NCBI RefSeq assembly: GCF_040066175.1
Contig: NZ_JBEAAM010000001.1
Coordinates: forward strand, 124,001-188,000
DNA length: 64,000 bases
Source of the DNA: Solimonas sp040066175
GTDB taxonomy: Bacteria > Pseudomonadota > Gammaproteobacteria > Nevskiales > Nevskiaceae
Direction of reading: 5' to 3'
Position 1 is the first letter of the stretch, and each line of letters starts with the position of its first letter. The notes beneath the pieces were generated by a model. That model had not been told where the DNA came from, did not search any database, and was given only the letters and a program-made list of their open reading frames with translations. A program made the position numbers and the translations under genes. Shown here in pieces: positions 27,034 through 35,556 of this stretch.

Positions 27034-28064
27034 AGCGCGCGGTAGGCCGCGACGGTCGCGGCCTCGCTGTAGCGCTTCTCGAAATGCTCGCTGCCGCGTT
27101 GCGCCAGCTCCAGGCGCAGCCCTGGCTCTTCGAGCAGCCGTCGCCAGCGCTCGGCCAACCCGGCGGGGTCCGCGACGGCACAGAGCAGGCCGGTGACGCC
27201 CTCCTCGATCAGTTCCATGCCGCCCGCGCTGCGCGTGCTGAGCACCGGCAGTCGCTTGCTCCATGCTTCCAGGATCACGTTGCCCAGGGGCTCCTCGCGC
27301 GACGGACAGATCATCAGGTCACCCAGCGCCAGCGCCGCGACCGATGTATCGAGCCAGCCGGTGAAATGCACGCGCGCCTGCAATCCGGCATCGCGCGCCT
27401 GCGCTTCGAGCGCCGCACGCGACCGCCCTTCCCCCATCAGGATCAGATGATGTGTCCGGCCGGCGATCTGCTGCGGCAATGCGGCCATGGCCGCCAGCAG
27501 ATCCTGGAAACCCTTCTTGGGCACGAGACGGCCGAGCGCGACCGTGACCAGCGCATCGTCCGGGATACCGAGGTCCCGCCGCGACATCGGCGGCGGACGC
27601 GCGTCGATGGGAACGAAGTTGTCGATCCAGTGCACGCGATCCGCGGGAAAGCCGCCACCGACGAGCCAGTCGCGCAGACCGCGCGTGTTGACGACCCAGG
27701 CGTCGGCGTGGCGGAAGTTGCGCGGCCGGTAGTAACCGCCCAGGCGCGCGACATGGACGACACCGGATGGCGCGCGCGTCAGCCACGTCGCGCGCGTCGC
27801 CCAGGTCTGCACGACCGGATACGCACCTTCGCGCAGCAGTCGGCGGATGCGCAGCACGCTCGACAGATCCAGTGCATTGCGCATCGGCACTTCGAAACAC
27901 TGGCGATGCCCGTCCAGTGCGGCGCGGACGTCCGAGCCGCTGCGCGTGACCGCATCCGCGGGCATGCCGGCGCGGGTCAGTGCGCGCACGAGGCGCACGA
28001 AACTGTTCTCGGCACCGCCCATGGTCTGGCTGCCGATGATCTGCAGGCTGCGCAGCGCGCTCAT
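26976..28064 (-). CDS. GT4 glycosyltransferase
   Basis: Retaining GT-B glycosyltransferase, 362 residues from ATG 28064. LQIIGSQTMGGAENSFVRLV is the donor/acceptor glycine-rich loop, and VVQTWATRATWLTRAPSGVV follows. The C-terminal domain has LGRLVPKKGFQDLLAAM, LMGEGRSRAALEAQARDAG and SREEPLGNVILEAWSKRLPV with an intact EX7E. Reading further upstream in frame would overlap the next gene and add unrelated residues, so ATG 28064 is preferred. It is the last gene of the minus-strand glycan run; its final 58 bases overlap the convergent glycosyltransferase. Confidence 0.9.
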   Translation of the reverse strand: MSALRSLQIIGSQTMGGAENSFVRLVRALTRAGMPADAVTRSGSDVRAALDGHRQCFEVPMRNALDLSSVLRIRRLLREGAYPVVQTWATRATWLTRAPSGVVHVARLGGYYRPRNFRHADAWVVNTRGLRDWLVGGGFPADRVHWIDNFVPIDARPPPMSRRDLGIPDDALVTVALGRLVPKKGFQDLLAAMAALPQQIAGRTHHLILMGEGRSRAALEAQARDAGLQARVHFTGWLDTSVAALALGDLMICPSREEPLGNVILEAWSKRLPVLSTRSAGGMELIEEGVTGLLCAVADPAGLAERWRRLLEEPGLRLELAQRGSEHFEKRYSEAATVAAYRALYGKLVGDSDRVRVPSTSR

Positions 28065-28150
28065 GGTCGAAGGTTTCCGTCCAGGATCATGGTCGAAGCT
28101 CTGGCGTGGGCTTACCTCTGGTGCCGTGTCCTGCCCCACAGCGCCGGCCA

Positions 28151-29245
28151 TCACGGCAGCCCCAGCAGATCAAGATAGCGCCGCGCGCTGGTCTGGGCAC
28201 GGTATTCCTCGACGGCGGCACGCAGTTCGGTGGCAGGCAAGGGCTGGTGCAGCGTCTGCCGCATCGCCTGCGTCATCGCCGCGACATCGCCGACCGGCAC
28301 CAGCGGCCCGTAACGCCCGCCGTCGAGAATCTCGCGCGGGCCGCTCGGGCAGTCGGTCGACACGCTCGGCACTCCCAGCGCCAGCGCCTCGGTCAGCGCG
28401 TTGGGCGAACCCTCCCACGCGGACGACAACACGAACAGATCCGCGCGCGCCAGCCAGGCGTAGGGATTGGTCTGAAAGCCGGCGAGGTGGAGCTCGTCCG
28501 CCACGCCCAGCTCGCGCGCCAGTCCTTCGAGAACCGCACGGTCCCTGCCTTCGCCAAGGATGATCAACCGCGATGGTCGTTCCGGCTGCAACGCGGCGAA
28601 GGCGCGCAGCAGCGTCGGAAAGTCCTTCTGCCGGGTGAGTCGGCCCATACCGATGATGACCGGTACGGTCTTGTCGGCCAGCCAGGGGTGCGGCACCGGC
28701 TCGGCCGCCTGCTCGGCCAGCCGCGGGGTGATCACCGGGTTGCGGATCACGACGATGCGCTCCGCCGGCAGGCCGGTGACGCGCTGCGTGTCCTCCTTGA
28801 CGCCCTGCGAAACCGCGATCACGCCGGACGCGAGCGGGTACAGGCGCCGCATCGGGAACACGCGCAGCCAGCGGCTGAACGCATCCTTGCGCTCGAGCGC
28901 CGCCGAAAGATTGGTGCCCAGCCGGATCCACAGGGGCATCTGCAGGCCGGCACGGCGCCGCGCCTTGATCGCCGCGCGGCCGGCGCGGTCCTTGGCGACC
29001 AGCAGCGCATCCGGGCGTCGTTCACGCAGATAGCGTTCGATCTCCGGCACGCTGGTCCATGCGTGCCGCGCGTTGAGGTGGATGACGTTGACGCTGGACG
29101 GAATGCGGCTGGCATGCCCGCCACCGGCCTTGATCGCCAGCAGATCGACCTGCACGTGCTTCGCAAACTCGGCGCACAGGTTCGTGACCATGCGCTCGAC
29201 GCCGCCGTCGCCGGAGAAGGAGATCAGAACGGCGAGGCGTTTCAT
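28151..29245 (-). CDS. GT4 glycosyltransferase
   Basis: 364-residue GT-B enzyme: MKRLAVLISFSGDGGVERMV (GGVERM loop), LLVAKDRAGRAAIKARRRAG, ASGVIAVSQGVKEDTQRVTG, then GMGRLTRQKDFPTLLRAFAA, LGEGRDRAVLEGLARELGV and WEGSPNALTEALALGVPSVS with EX7E. TDCPSGPREILDGGRYGPLV near the C-terminus closely matches the neighbour at 29242, so the two are probably tandem duplicates. The start overlaps that neighbour by four bases (ATGA), indicating coupling. The sugar is unknown. Confidence 0.92.
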   Translation of the reverse strand: MKRLAVLISFSGDGGVERMVTNLCAEFAKHVQVDLLAIKAGGGHASRIPSSVNVIHLNARHAWTSVPEIERYLRERRPDALLVAKDRAGRAAIKARRRAGLQMPLWIRLGTNLSAALERKDAFSRWLRVFPMRRLYPLASGVIAVSQGVKEDTQRVTGLPAERIVVIRNPVITPRLAEQAAEPVPHPWLADKTVPVIIGMGRLTRQKDFPTLLRAFAALQPERPSRLIILGEGRDRAVLEGLARELGVADELHLAGFQTNPYAWLARADLFVLSSAWEGSPNALTEALALGVPSVSTDCPSGPREILDGGRYGPLVPVGDVAAMTQAMRQTLHQPLPATELRAAVEEYRAQTSARRYLDLLGLP

Positions 29246-30381
29246 GGATGCGTCCCGGCTGCACGGAGCGGCAACGCGAAGGCACGCAGATAGGCGTCGG
29301 TGGCCGCCTCGATCTCGTAGGGCCGCGCAGCCTGCTGCAGCGTTTCGCGCGGCAAGGGGTGGTCCAGCACGCGCTCGAGCGCATCGGCCAGCGCGCGGTC
29401 GTCGCCGACCGGCACCAGCGGGCCGTAACGACCGTCACCCAGGATTTCGCGCGGGCCGCTGGGGCAGTTGACGGCGACGCTCGGCGTACCACAGGCCAGA
29501 GCCTCGATCAGCACGAAGCCGAGCCCCTCCCAGCGTGAGGTCATCGCAAACGCCGCGGCGTGCGCCATGAACGCATAGACATCGGTGCGGAAGCCGGGGA
29601 AATCGACGTCCGCGGCCACGCCCAGCGCGTCGGCGAGGGCGCGCAGGGCGTCCAGCCGTTTGCCGCGACCGACGATCACCAGCCGGCAGGTCCGCCGCGC
29701 GCGCAGTCGCGCAAATGCACGGATCAAGGTCTCGAAGTCCTTGCGCGCGGACAGCTCACCGACGCCGACGATCACCGGCAGCGCATCCGGCACGAACCAC
29801 GGATGTTCGGGCGGCGGCGGTCGCGCGGCGAACAGTTGCGCGGGTACGACGGGACTCTCGACGGGGCGGATGTGCTCGCGCGCCAGTCCGGTGTAGCGCG
29901 CCATGTCGTCGGCCACGTCGGCGCAGGTGACGATCACCTGGTCGGCATGGCGGTAGAGCCGCCCCATCGACGTCCGCTGCAGCCAGCGCTCGAACGCGCC
30001 GCGGTGCTGCAGATCGATCGAGATGGTCGTGCCGGAGCTGAGCACCAGCCGCGTGCCCCTGGCGCGGGCGAGCCAGCGCGCAAGCAGAGCCGTGCGGTTG
30101 ACCTTGTCCTTGTCGGAAAGCAGCACCGCCGGCCGATCGCGGCGCAGGTAACGGATCAGGGCGAACAAGGCCAGGTAAGTCGTGCGGACGCCCGTGTCGA
30201 TGATCCGCACGCCGGCCGGCACCTCGGCGAGCTCGGGGCCGTGCCGGCGCACCTTCAGCAGATCGACCTTGTACCCACGACCGGCGAGCGCCGGGATCAG
30301 GTGCCGCATCGCCCGGTCCACGCCGCTGTGCCCGGACGTGGACATGAACACGGCGATGCGCCCGCGATCTACGCGATCCAT
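29242..30381 (-). CDS. GT4 glycosyltransferase
   Basis: 379 residues from ATG 30381. RIAVFMSTSGHSGVDRAMRH is the variant GGVER-type loop (SGVDRAM). VLLSDKDKVNRTALLARWLA, VGVGELSARKDFETLIRAFA, IVGRGKRLDALRALADALGV and WEGLGFVLIEALACGTPSVA with EX7E follow. VNCPSGPREILGDGRYGPLV matches its downstream neighbour. The chosen start overlaps the asnB stop by 13 bases; the longer in-frame reading to 30606 would lie inside asnB and lacks homology. It is part of the minus-strand operon asnB-GT-GT-GT. Confidence 0.9.
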   Translation of the reverse strand: MDRVDRGRIAVFMSTSGHSGVDRAMRHLIPALAGRGYKVDLLKVRRHGPELAEVPAGVRIIDTGVRTTYLALFALIRYLRRDRPAVLLSDKDKVNRTALLARWLARARGTRLVLSSGTTISIDLQHRGAFERWLQRTSMGRLYRHADQVIVTCADVADDMARYTGLAREHIRPVESPVVPAQLFAARPPPPEHPWFVPDALPVIVGVGELSARKDFETLIRAFARLRARRTCRLVIVGRGKRLDALRALADALGVAADVDFPGFRTDVYAFMAHAAAFAMTSRWEGLGFVLIEALACGTPSVAVNCPSGPREILGDGRYGPLVPVGDDRALADALERVLDHPLPRETLQQAARPYEIEAATDAYLRAFALPLRAAGTHP

Positions 30382-32186
30382 GCCAGGGGATCCTCCTCCG
30401 CGGAAGGCACCGCCGTCGCGCCCTCGATGAACAGGCGATACCAGATGGCGAACTGCATCAGGCTCCAGACTTCGCGCGTGACGTCCCCGTGCCGCTGCTG
30501 CCGGACGAGCAGCTCGGCAACGGCCTGCGGCCGGCACCACGCCCGGATCGCGGCGCTGTTCACCAAGCGCTCGGCCAGCGACTGCACGAACGCGCCACGC
30601 AGCCATTCGCCGACCGGGACGTGGAATCCACGCTTGTGCTGCCAGAGATGCGTCGCGGGAATGAAGGATTCGGCCCAGCGCTTGATGAACAGCTTGCCGG
30701 CGCTGCGTGACACCTTCAAGGCATCGGGCAACGACAGGCCGAACTCGACCACGCGATGATCGAGGAACGGCACGCGTCCCTCGACGCTGTGGGCCATCAG
30801 CATGCGGTCGGCCTTGACCAGTAGATCGTCCGGCAGATTGGTCTGCAGATCGACGTACTGGCGACGCTGCAGATCACTCCACGACTTCGGCGTCTCCTGC
30901 CAGGCGCGGATGACCGGCATCCGGTAAGCGGCCAGTGCCGGCTGGAGTTCGGGAACGAACAGCCGGCGCACCCAACCGGGGTCCAGTTCCGGACGCACGC
31001 GGAATCCGCCGCTGCCCGGATAGCGCAGCGCCTTGAAGGTCCGCTCAAAGGAATCCGGACGGTACCGTCCGTAGCCCGCAAAGGCCTCGTCCCCGCCTTC
31101 GCCGCTGAACACGACCTTGAGCTCGCGTCCGGCCGCCTCGGCCAGGGCCAGTGTCGGCAGGCAGGCGTAGTCGCGCATCAGGTCGTCCGCCGCCCACACC
31201 GAGCGCGGCAGGCGGCGGAACACCGCCCCGGCATCCAGGCGGATCGAACTGTGCTCGGTGCCGAACAGCCGCGCCATCGCCTCGGCGCCGTCGAGCTCGT
31301 CGCGTTGCTGCGCATCGCTCCAGCCGATCGAGAAGGTGCGGATCGGCCGGTCGTGGTAGCGCCTGAGCTGCCCCACCAGCACGGCGGAATCGACGCCGCC
31401 GGACAGGAACACGCCGTAGGGCACATCCGAGCGCATGTGCTCGCGCATCACCCGTTCGAACAGGGGTTCCCACTCGGCCACCGCCTCGTCGTGCGTCAGA
31501 CCGTGGCGCGGCGCGACGTCGAGCGCGCTCCAGTAGCGCTGCGTCTGGATCGACAGGTCGGGACCGATGCGCAGGGCGCAACCGGCCGGAACACGCTCGA
31601 CGCCGGCGATGACGGTCTCGGCGCCCGTCGAAAACTGATTCTGGAAGAACTGCGCCAGCGCGCCGGCGTGAATCTGCCGCTGCGGCAGCAGCGGCACCAG
31701 CGCCTTGAGTTCGGAGGCGAACAGGATGCGGTCCGGCAGGCGCGCGATGTACAGCGGCTTGATGCCCAGACGATCGCGCACGAGCCACAGCTCGTCGGCC
31801 GTGTGGTCGTAGAGCGCGCAGGCGTACATGCCGTTGAGCCGCCTGAACGCATCGCGGCCCCAGTGCACGTAGCCATGCAGCGCGACTTCCGAGTCCGAAT
31901 GCGTCAGCGGCCGCGCGCCCAGCGCCTCCAGCTCGGCGCGCAGTTCGACGTAGTTGTAGATCTCGCCGTTGCAGACCAGTGCGTAGCGCTTCTGCGCATC
32001 GAACAGCGGCTGATGGCCGCCGGCGACGTCGATGATCGCCAGTCGCGTGTGCGCGATGCCGAATCGACCCGACACGTAGGTGCCCGTGTCCTCGGGCCCG
32101 CGGTGCGTGAGGGTCGCCGCCATGCGCTGCAGGTCGACATTGTCGACCGTCCCTTCGCGCAGAACCATACCCGCGATTCCGCACAT
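30369..32186 (-). CDS. asnB: Asparagine synthase (glutamine-hydrolysing)
   Basis: Class II glutamine amidotransferase of 605 residues. The N-terminal glutaminase begins MCGIAGMV with the nucleophile Cys2, then RLAIIDVAGGHQPLFDAQKR and YALVCNGEIYNY. The synthase domain has the PP-loop VFLSGGVDSAVLVGQL and FSGEGGDEAFAGYGRYR. AsnB-like proteins inside sugar gene clusters often amidate uronic acids or similar instead of making free asparagine; that is inference here. It lies 9 bases after the antitoxin gene and overlaps the next glycosyltransferase. Its likely ribosome-binding site (GGAAG) is inside the antitoxin's last codons. Confidence 0.95.
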   Translation of the reverse strand: MCGIAGMVLREGTVDNVDLQRMAATLTHRGPEDTGTYVSGRFGIAHTRLAIIDVAGGHQPLFDAQKRYALVCNGEIYNYVELRAELEALGARPLTHSDSEVALHGYVHWGRDAFRRLNGMYACALYDHTADELWLVRDRLGIKPLYIARLPDRILFASELKALVPLLPQRQIHAGALAQFFQNQFSTGAETVIAGVERVPAGCALRIGPDLSIQTQRYWSALDVAPRHGLTHDEAVAEWEPLFERVMREHMRSDVPYGVFLSGGVDSAVLVGQLRRYHDRPIRTFSIGWSDAQQRDELDGAEAMARLFGTEHSSIRLDAGAVFRRLPRSVWAADDLMRDYACLPTLALAEAAGRELKVVFSGEGGDEAFAGYGRYRPDSFERTFKALRYPGSGGFRVRPELDPGWVRRLFVPELQPALAAYRMPVIRAWQETPKSWSDLQRRQYVDLQTNLPDDLLVKADRMLMAHSVEGRVPFLDHRVVEFGLSLPDALKVSRSAGKLFIKRWAESFIPATHLWQHKRGFHVPVGEWLRGAFVQSLAERLVNSAAIRAWCRPQAVAELLVRQQRHGDVTREVWSLMQFAIWYRLFIEGATAVPSAEEDPLAWIA

Positions 32187-32195
32187 GAGCCGACT

Positions 32196-32450
32196 CTACT
32201 TCCGGTCCAATTCGTCGCCGGCGCGGGGCTTCTCGCCACCCTTGCGGCTCATGATGCGATCGAAAGCTGCGAAGTCCGCGCGCGCCTTGCGGGACTCGAA
32301 AAACTCGACAGCCTCCAGCGCCGCCAGCTTCTCGGCTACGGCGCTGCTGACAAACTGGTTCACACTCGTACCTTCTTCACGCGCGACGCGCGCAACCGCC
32401 GCCCGAAGCGAGCGCGGCAAGCGCAATGGGTAGGTCGACACAGCCTTCAT
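32196..32450 (-). CDS. Ribbon-helix-helix type antitoxin
   Basis: 84 residues. The start KAVSTYPLRLPRSLRAAVAR, with a basic beta strand followed by EEGTSVNQFVSSAVAEKLAA, is the Arc/CopG/HicB-tail ribbon-helix-helix pattern (strand, helix, 'S-x-N-Q-F-x-x-x-A-x-A-E-K'). The charged C-terminus would bind the toxin. It is overlapped by the PIN toxin gene (ATGA at 32447-32450), which comes first in the operon, an order less common than antitoxin first. The protein is expected to repress its own promoter and neutralise the PIN nuclease. Confidence 0.88.
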   Translation of the reverse strand: MKAVSTYPLRLPRSLRAAVARVAREEGTSVNQFVSSAVAEKLAALEAVEFFESRKARADFAAFDRIMSRKGGEKPRAGDELDRK

Positions 32451-32866
32451 GACAGACTCCTGACTGTTTCCGACGGCCGCAACAGCGAAATCCCGAATCT
32501 TTGCGGCACGTCACCAAAATCGCGGTGGTTGAAGCTCACCAGAGCGTCAGCGCGTCCGTTGACCGCCGCTTCGAGCACCATTTCGTCGGCCGGATCCCGC
32601 AACTGCGGCCGCCAGAGGTAATGGACAACAACCGGCTCGACCAACGCCGCCAGTGCATCAAGGAACTGGCGACGTTCGCGTACCGTCAATCCGGACGCGC
32701 GCAAATGGCTTTGCTCGGCGCACTTGGCCTCGTACTCAATGAACAGCGGCACGCTGGCCAGCAGCCGCACGCGACCGCGGCGTGCGCGCCTCAGCAGTTC
32801 CGCCGACGCCCCGGTCGGGCTGCGCAGCGCGGCGACGACGACATCGGTGTCCAGAACCAGACGCAT
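32447..32866 (-). CDS. PIN-domain ribonuclease toxin
   Basis: 139-residue PIN nuclease of the COG1569 'putative toxin-antitoxin system toxin, PIN family' type. Acidic metal-binding residues are visible: RLVLDTDVVVAALRS (D6, D8), FIEYEAKCAE, then DPADEMVLEAAVNGRADALV and FNHRDFGD. PIN toxins cleave RNA. It is followed by the ribbon-helix-helix antitoxin with a four-base overlap. The pair sits between a sulfotransferase and asnB inside a glycan operon. Small palindromes (GCATATGC 32863-32870; ATGCGCAT 32867-32874) at the start codon could be antitoxin-binding sites. Confidence 0.9.
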   Translation of the reverse strand: MRLVLDTDVVVAALRSPTGASAELLRRARRGRVRLLASVPLFIEYEAKCAEQSHLRASGLTVRERRQFLDALAALVEPVVVHYLWRPQLRDPADEMVLEAAVNGRADALVSFNHRDFGDVPQRFGISLLRPSETVRSLS

Positions 32867-32891
32867 ATGCGCATGATATCACCGGCGATGT

Positions 32892-33575
32892 CTACGAAGT
32901 AGTGACTTGCTGCGGATCGAAGCGGTAGCCGAGCACCTCGACATCGCGGGCGAAATACCGCCCGACGAGTTCGGCGAGGTCGTCGCTGTAGTAGCTGCGG
33001 TAGTCCTTGCTGCGGTCGGTCGCCTGGCGCTTGTGCGGCAATTCGATGACCGGCACGCCGATCGTCCTGCAGATGTGCGCGAAGTCCTCGTGCAGGTTCT
33101 CGTAGCGACCGAGGTAGTTGGTCAGCACCTTGCCGTGCAGGTCGATCAGATAATCGGTCTGCGGCGTGATCGCCGTGTCGAGGTGATACTGGTACGGGCG
33201 CTGCGGATCGAGCTTCCAGCGCGTGAAGGACTCGAAGGATTCGTGGCCTTCGAGCAGGTGCGGGCGCTCGCGCTTGAGGTGGTGATAGCTCGACACCTGC
33301 AGGTCCCAGGGATTGCGCACGAAGGCGAACTTGAACAGTCCGTCGAAGAATTCCTGGGGCAGCATCTCCTGCGCGCAGATGATCTTGGCGTGCCGCGGCA
33401 GCTTGGCGGCGATGCGGTGCCCGGTGAGGTGCGACAGCCGTGAGCAGATGAACTGCGCGACATAGTACGGGTCCTTCCACTGCAGCGACTTGAGCGCCGC
33501 GCGCACGCTGGTGCCGCCGGTCTTGGCGATGTGGACGTAGAGGAAGTTGTAGCGATTGGACAGGAGCATCGGCAT
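32892..33575 (-). CDS. Sulfotransferase family 2-like protein
   Basis: Probable PAPS-dependent carbohydrate sulfotransferase, 227 residues. FLYVHIAKTGGTSVRAAL near residue 11 is the 5'-phosphosulfate loop (H-I-x-K-T-G-G-T-S), and FKFAFVRNPWDLQVSSYHH around residue 82 is the 3'-phosphate-binding segment (F-x-R-N-P-x-x-x-x-x-S-x-Y). The C-terminal TNYLGRYENLHEDFAHICRT is also family-like. It opens the minus-strand glycan operon, so sulfation of the cluster's polysaccharide or LPS is the likely role; a source of PAPS is not in the window. It is divergent from a glycosyltransferase. Confidence 0.9.
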   Translation of the reverse strand: MPMLLSNRYNFLYVHIAKTGGTSVRAALKSLQWKDPYYVAQFICSRLSHLTGHRIAAKLPRHAKIICAQEMLPQEFFDGLFKFAFVRNPWDLQVSSYHHLKRERPHLLEGHESFESFTRWKLDPQRPYQYHLDTAITPQTDYLIDLHGKVLTNYLGRYENLHEDFAHICRTIGVPVIELPHKRQATDRSKDYRSYYSDDLAELVGRYFARDVEVLGYRFDPQQVTTS

Positions 33576-33669
33576 ATGATGCCAAAAGCCGCGCGGACAC
33601 CGGGTACGGATATCCGGTTTGCGCTACCCTCGCCGCCCGCCACTGGTGCGATTCCCGGATACGAGCACG

Positions 33670-34785
33670 ATGAAATCCCTGGCCATCCTCGCGCATGACT
33701 TCGGCGACGGCGGGGTCGAACGCATGGTGATCAACACCTGCAACGGCCTCGCCGAACGCGGCGTGACGGTTTATTTGTTGATGTCGGATGTCCGTGCGCG
33801 CTTCATCGATGCCCTGTCGCCGCAGGTCCGGTTGATCACGCTCGGCCGCGAGCACCCGCAGGCCCGCGTGGTGGACTTCCTGCGCGAACATCAGCCCGGC
33901 GTGATGATCACGGCCAAGCTCACCGACGACGCGCTCGCGCTGCGCGCCCGCACGCAGGCCGGGCTGCGGACGCCGCTGTACTTCCGCGTCGGCAATCCCC
34001 TGGTCGGACGTCTGCTGGCGCGTTCACGCAATCCGTTGCGCCGCTGGTGGCAAATCCGTTCCATGCGCCAGCTCTATGCCCAGGCCGACGGCTGCATCGC
34101 GGTGTCGCGCGGGATCGGCACGGACCTCGTCGAGAACCTGAAGGTGCCCCCGTCGAAGGTGCATGTCCTGCCCAATCCGACCGTGACACCGACCCTGTTC
34201 GAACAGGCACGGCAGACGCCGGCCCACCGCTGGTTCGAGGGCGCCGATGCCGGGCTTCCCGTCGTCCTCGGCATCGGCGGACTGCGCAAGCAGAAGAACT
34301 TCGGCGTACTGGTGCAGGCATTCGCGCAGGTCCGCGCACGGCGCCCCTGCCGCTTGCTGATCCTCGGCGACGGGCGCCAGCGCCAGCGCTTGCTGACCCT
34401 GGCCGCGCGACTGGGGGTCGGCGACGATGTCGATCTGCCCGGGTGGCAGACCAATCCCTACGCCTACATGGCCCGCGCCTCGGTGTTCGCACTGTCCTCC
34501 CTATGGGAAGGCTCACCCAACGTGCTGGTCGAAGCGGCCGCACTGGGCGTCCCCGTGGTCGCCGCCGACTGCGTCGGTGGCGGTGCGCGTGACATCCTGC
34601 AGGACGGTCGCTGCGGCGAGATCGTCCCGCCCAACGACGCGGCCGCACTTGCCGCCGCGATCAGCCGCGCGCTGGAGACCCCCCTGCCGGCAGAGCGCAT
34701 CCGCGAGGCCGCGACGCCGTTCACCGTCGCCAACAGCGCGGCCGCGTACATCCGCGCCTTGGGCCTCGACCCGCCCGCCGGCTGA
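33670..34785 (+). CDS. GT4 glycosyltransferase
   Basis: 371 residues from ATG 33670. MKSLAILAHDFGDGGVERMV and INTCNGLAERGVTVYLL (GGVERM loop), PGVMITAKLTDDALALRART, CIAVSRGIGTDLVENLKVPP, then GIGGLRKQKNFGVLVQAFAQ, LGDGRQRQRLLTLAARLGVG and WEGSPNVLVEAAALGVPVVA with EX7E. It resembles the two minus-strand enzymes at 28151 and 29242 in layout and probably shares ancestry. It is divergent from the sulfotransferase and converges with the FkbM methyltransferase. The sugar is unknown. Confidence 0.92.
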   Translation: MKSLAILAHDFGDGGVERMVINTCNGLAERGVTVYLLMSDVRARFIDALSPQVRLITLGREHPQARVVDFLREHQPGVMITAKLTDDALALRARTQAGLRTPLYFRVGNPLVGRLLARSRNPLRRWWQIRSMRQLYAQADGCIAVSRGIGTDLVENLKVPPSKVHVLPNPTVTPTLFEQARQTPAHRWFEGADAGLPVVLGIGGLRKQKNFGVLVQAFAQVRARRPCRLLILGDGRQRQRLLTLAARLGVGDDVDLPGWQTNPYAYMARASVFALSSLWEGSPNVLVEAAALGVPVVAADCVGGGARDILQDGRCGEIVPPNDAAALAAAISRALETPLPAERIREAATPFTVANSAAAYIRALGLDPPAG

Positions 34786-34797
34786 CGGCTCGGCCTC

Positions 34798-35481
34798 CTA
34801 GTGCCAGTCGAGACAGATGTTGCCGATCCCCTGCTCGCGCACGCGCTGACGGATCCTGCCCAGGCGCGCCGCCAGTTCCGGCGAGAAGCGCTCGTGCGTC
34901 TCGACGAGGATCAGGTCGATGTCGCGGTAGATGCCATCGTCGAGCATGGCCTCGACGATGTCGGCCTCGTAGCCCTCGACGTCGAGCTTGAGGATGCGCA
35001 CCTTCTCGGGAAGCGCCTTGAGGTAGGCGATCAGATCCACGACCTCGACCTCGCCGGCCGGCGCGGCGCCGTGGATGTCCCGATGGATCAGCGAGCTGGA
35101 CTCCGTCGCCTGCAGCCCGGCACCGTCGAGCGCAGCGCTCTGGAATATCGGCGCCACGCCGGGACTGGCGCCGACCGCCTTTTCTTCCAGTCGCAGGTTC
35201 GCTTCGCCAGACAGGCGCGCCTTGAACGCGCGCAGCGCGACCGGATCGGGCTCGAAGGCGATCACCTTCATGCCCTGTCGCAGGAAGAACTCGGAGACCA
35301 CGCCGACATTGGCGCCGCAATCGACCACGAGCGAGCCGGGCGGCAGTTCGCGCAGCAGCTTGCGCATGCGCAGCACCGCGGCCTTGTAGTGCGTACTGCG
35401 GTCACCGGGCTTGCGGTATCGACGATAAAGATTCCACCGCAGCCACATCAGCCAGTAGTTACCGGAAAACTTGGCAGACAT
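34798..35481 (-). CDS. FkbM family SAM-dependent methyltransferase
   Basis: Likely O-methyltransferase acting on sugars of the cluster product. Of 227 residues, LVVDCGANVGVVSEFFLRQG at about 55 is SAM motif I, followed by VIAFEPDPVALRAFKARL (acidic residue after the second strand), LDGAGLQATESSSL, and ILKLDVEGYEADIVEAML, the FkbM K-x-D-V-E-G signature. ATG 35481 is chosen because GGGAGGG lies seven bases upstream. It ends 12 bases from the convergent glycosyltransferase. Confidence 0.93.
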   Translation of the reverse strand: MSAKFSGNYWLMWLRWNLYRRYRKPGDRSTHYKAAVLRMRKLLRELPPGSLVVDCGANVGVVSEFFLRQGMKVIAFEPDPVALRAFKARLSGEANLRLEEKAVGASPGVAPIFQSAALDGAGLQATESSSLIHRDIHGAAPAGEVEVVDLIAYLKALPEKVRILKLDVEGYEADIVEAMLDDGIYRDIDLILVETHERFSPELAARLGRIRQRVREQGIGNICLDWH

Positions 35482-35556
35482 CGACGCTCCCTCCCGTGAG
35501 CCGATACGCAGGCGCAAGATCATAGCCTGCGCAAACCGAGGACTCGGACGACGGCG

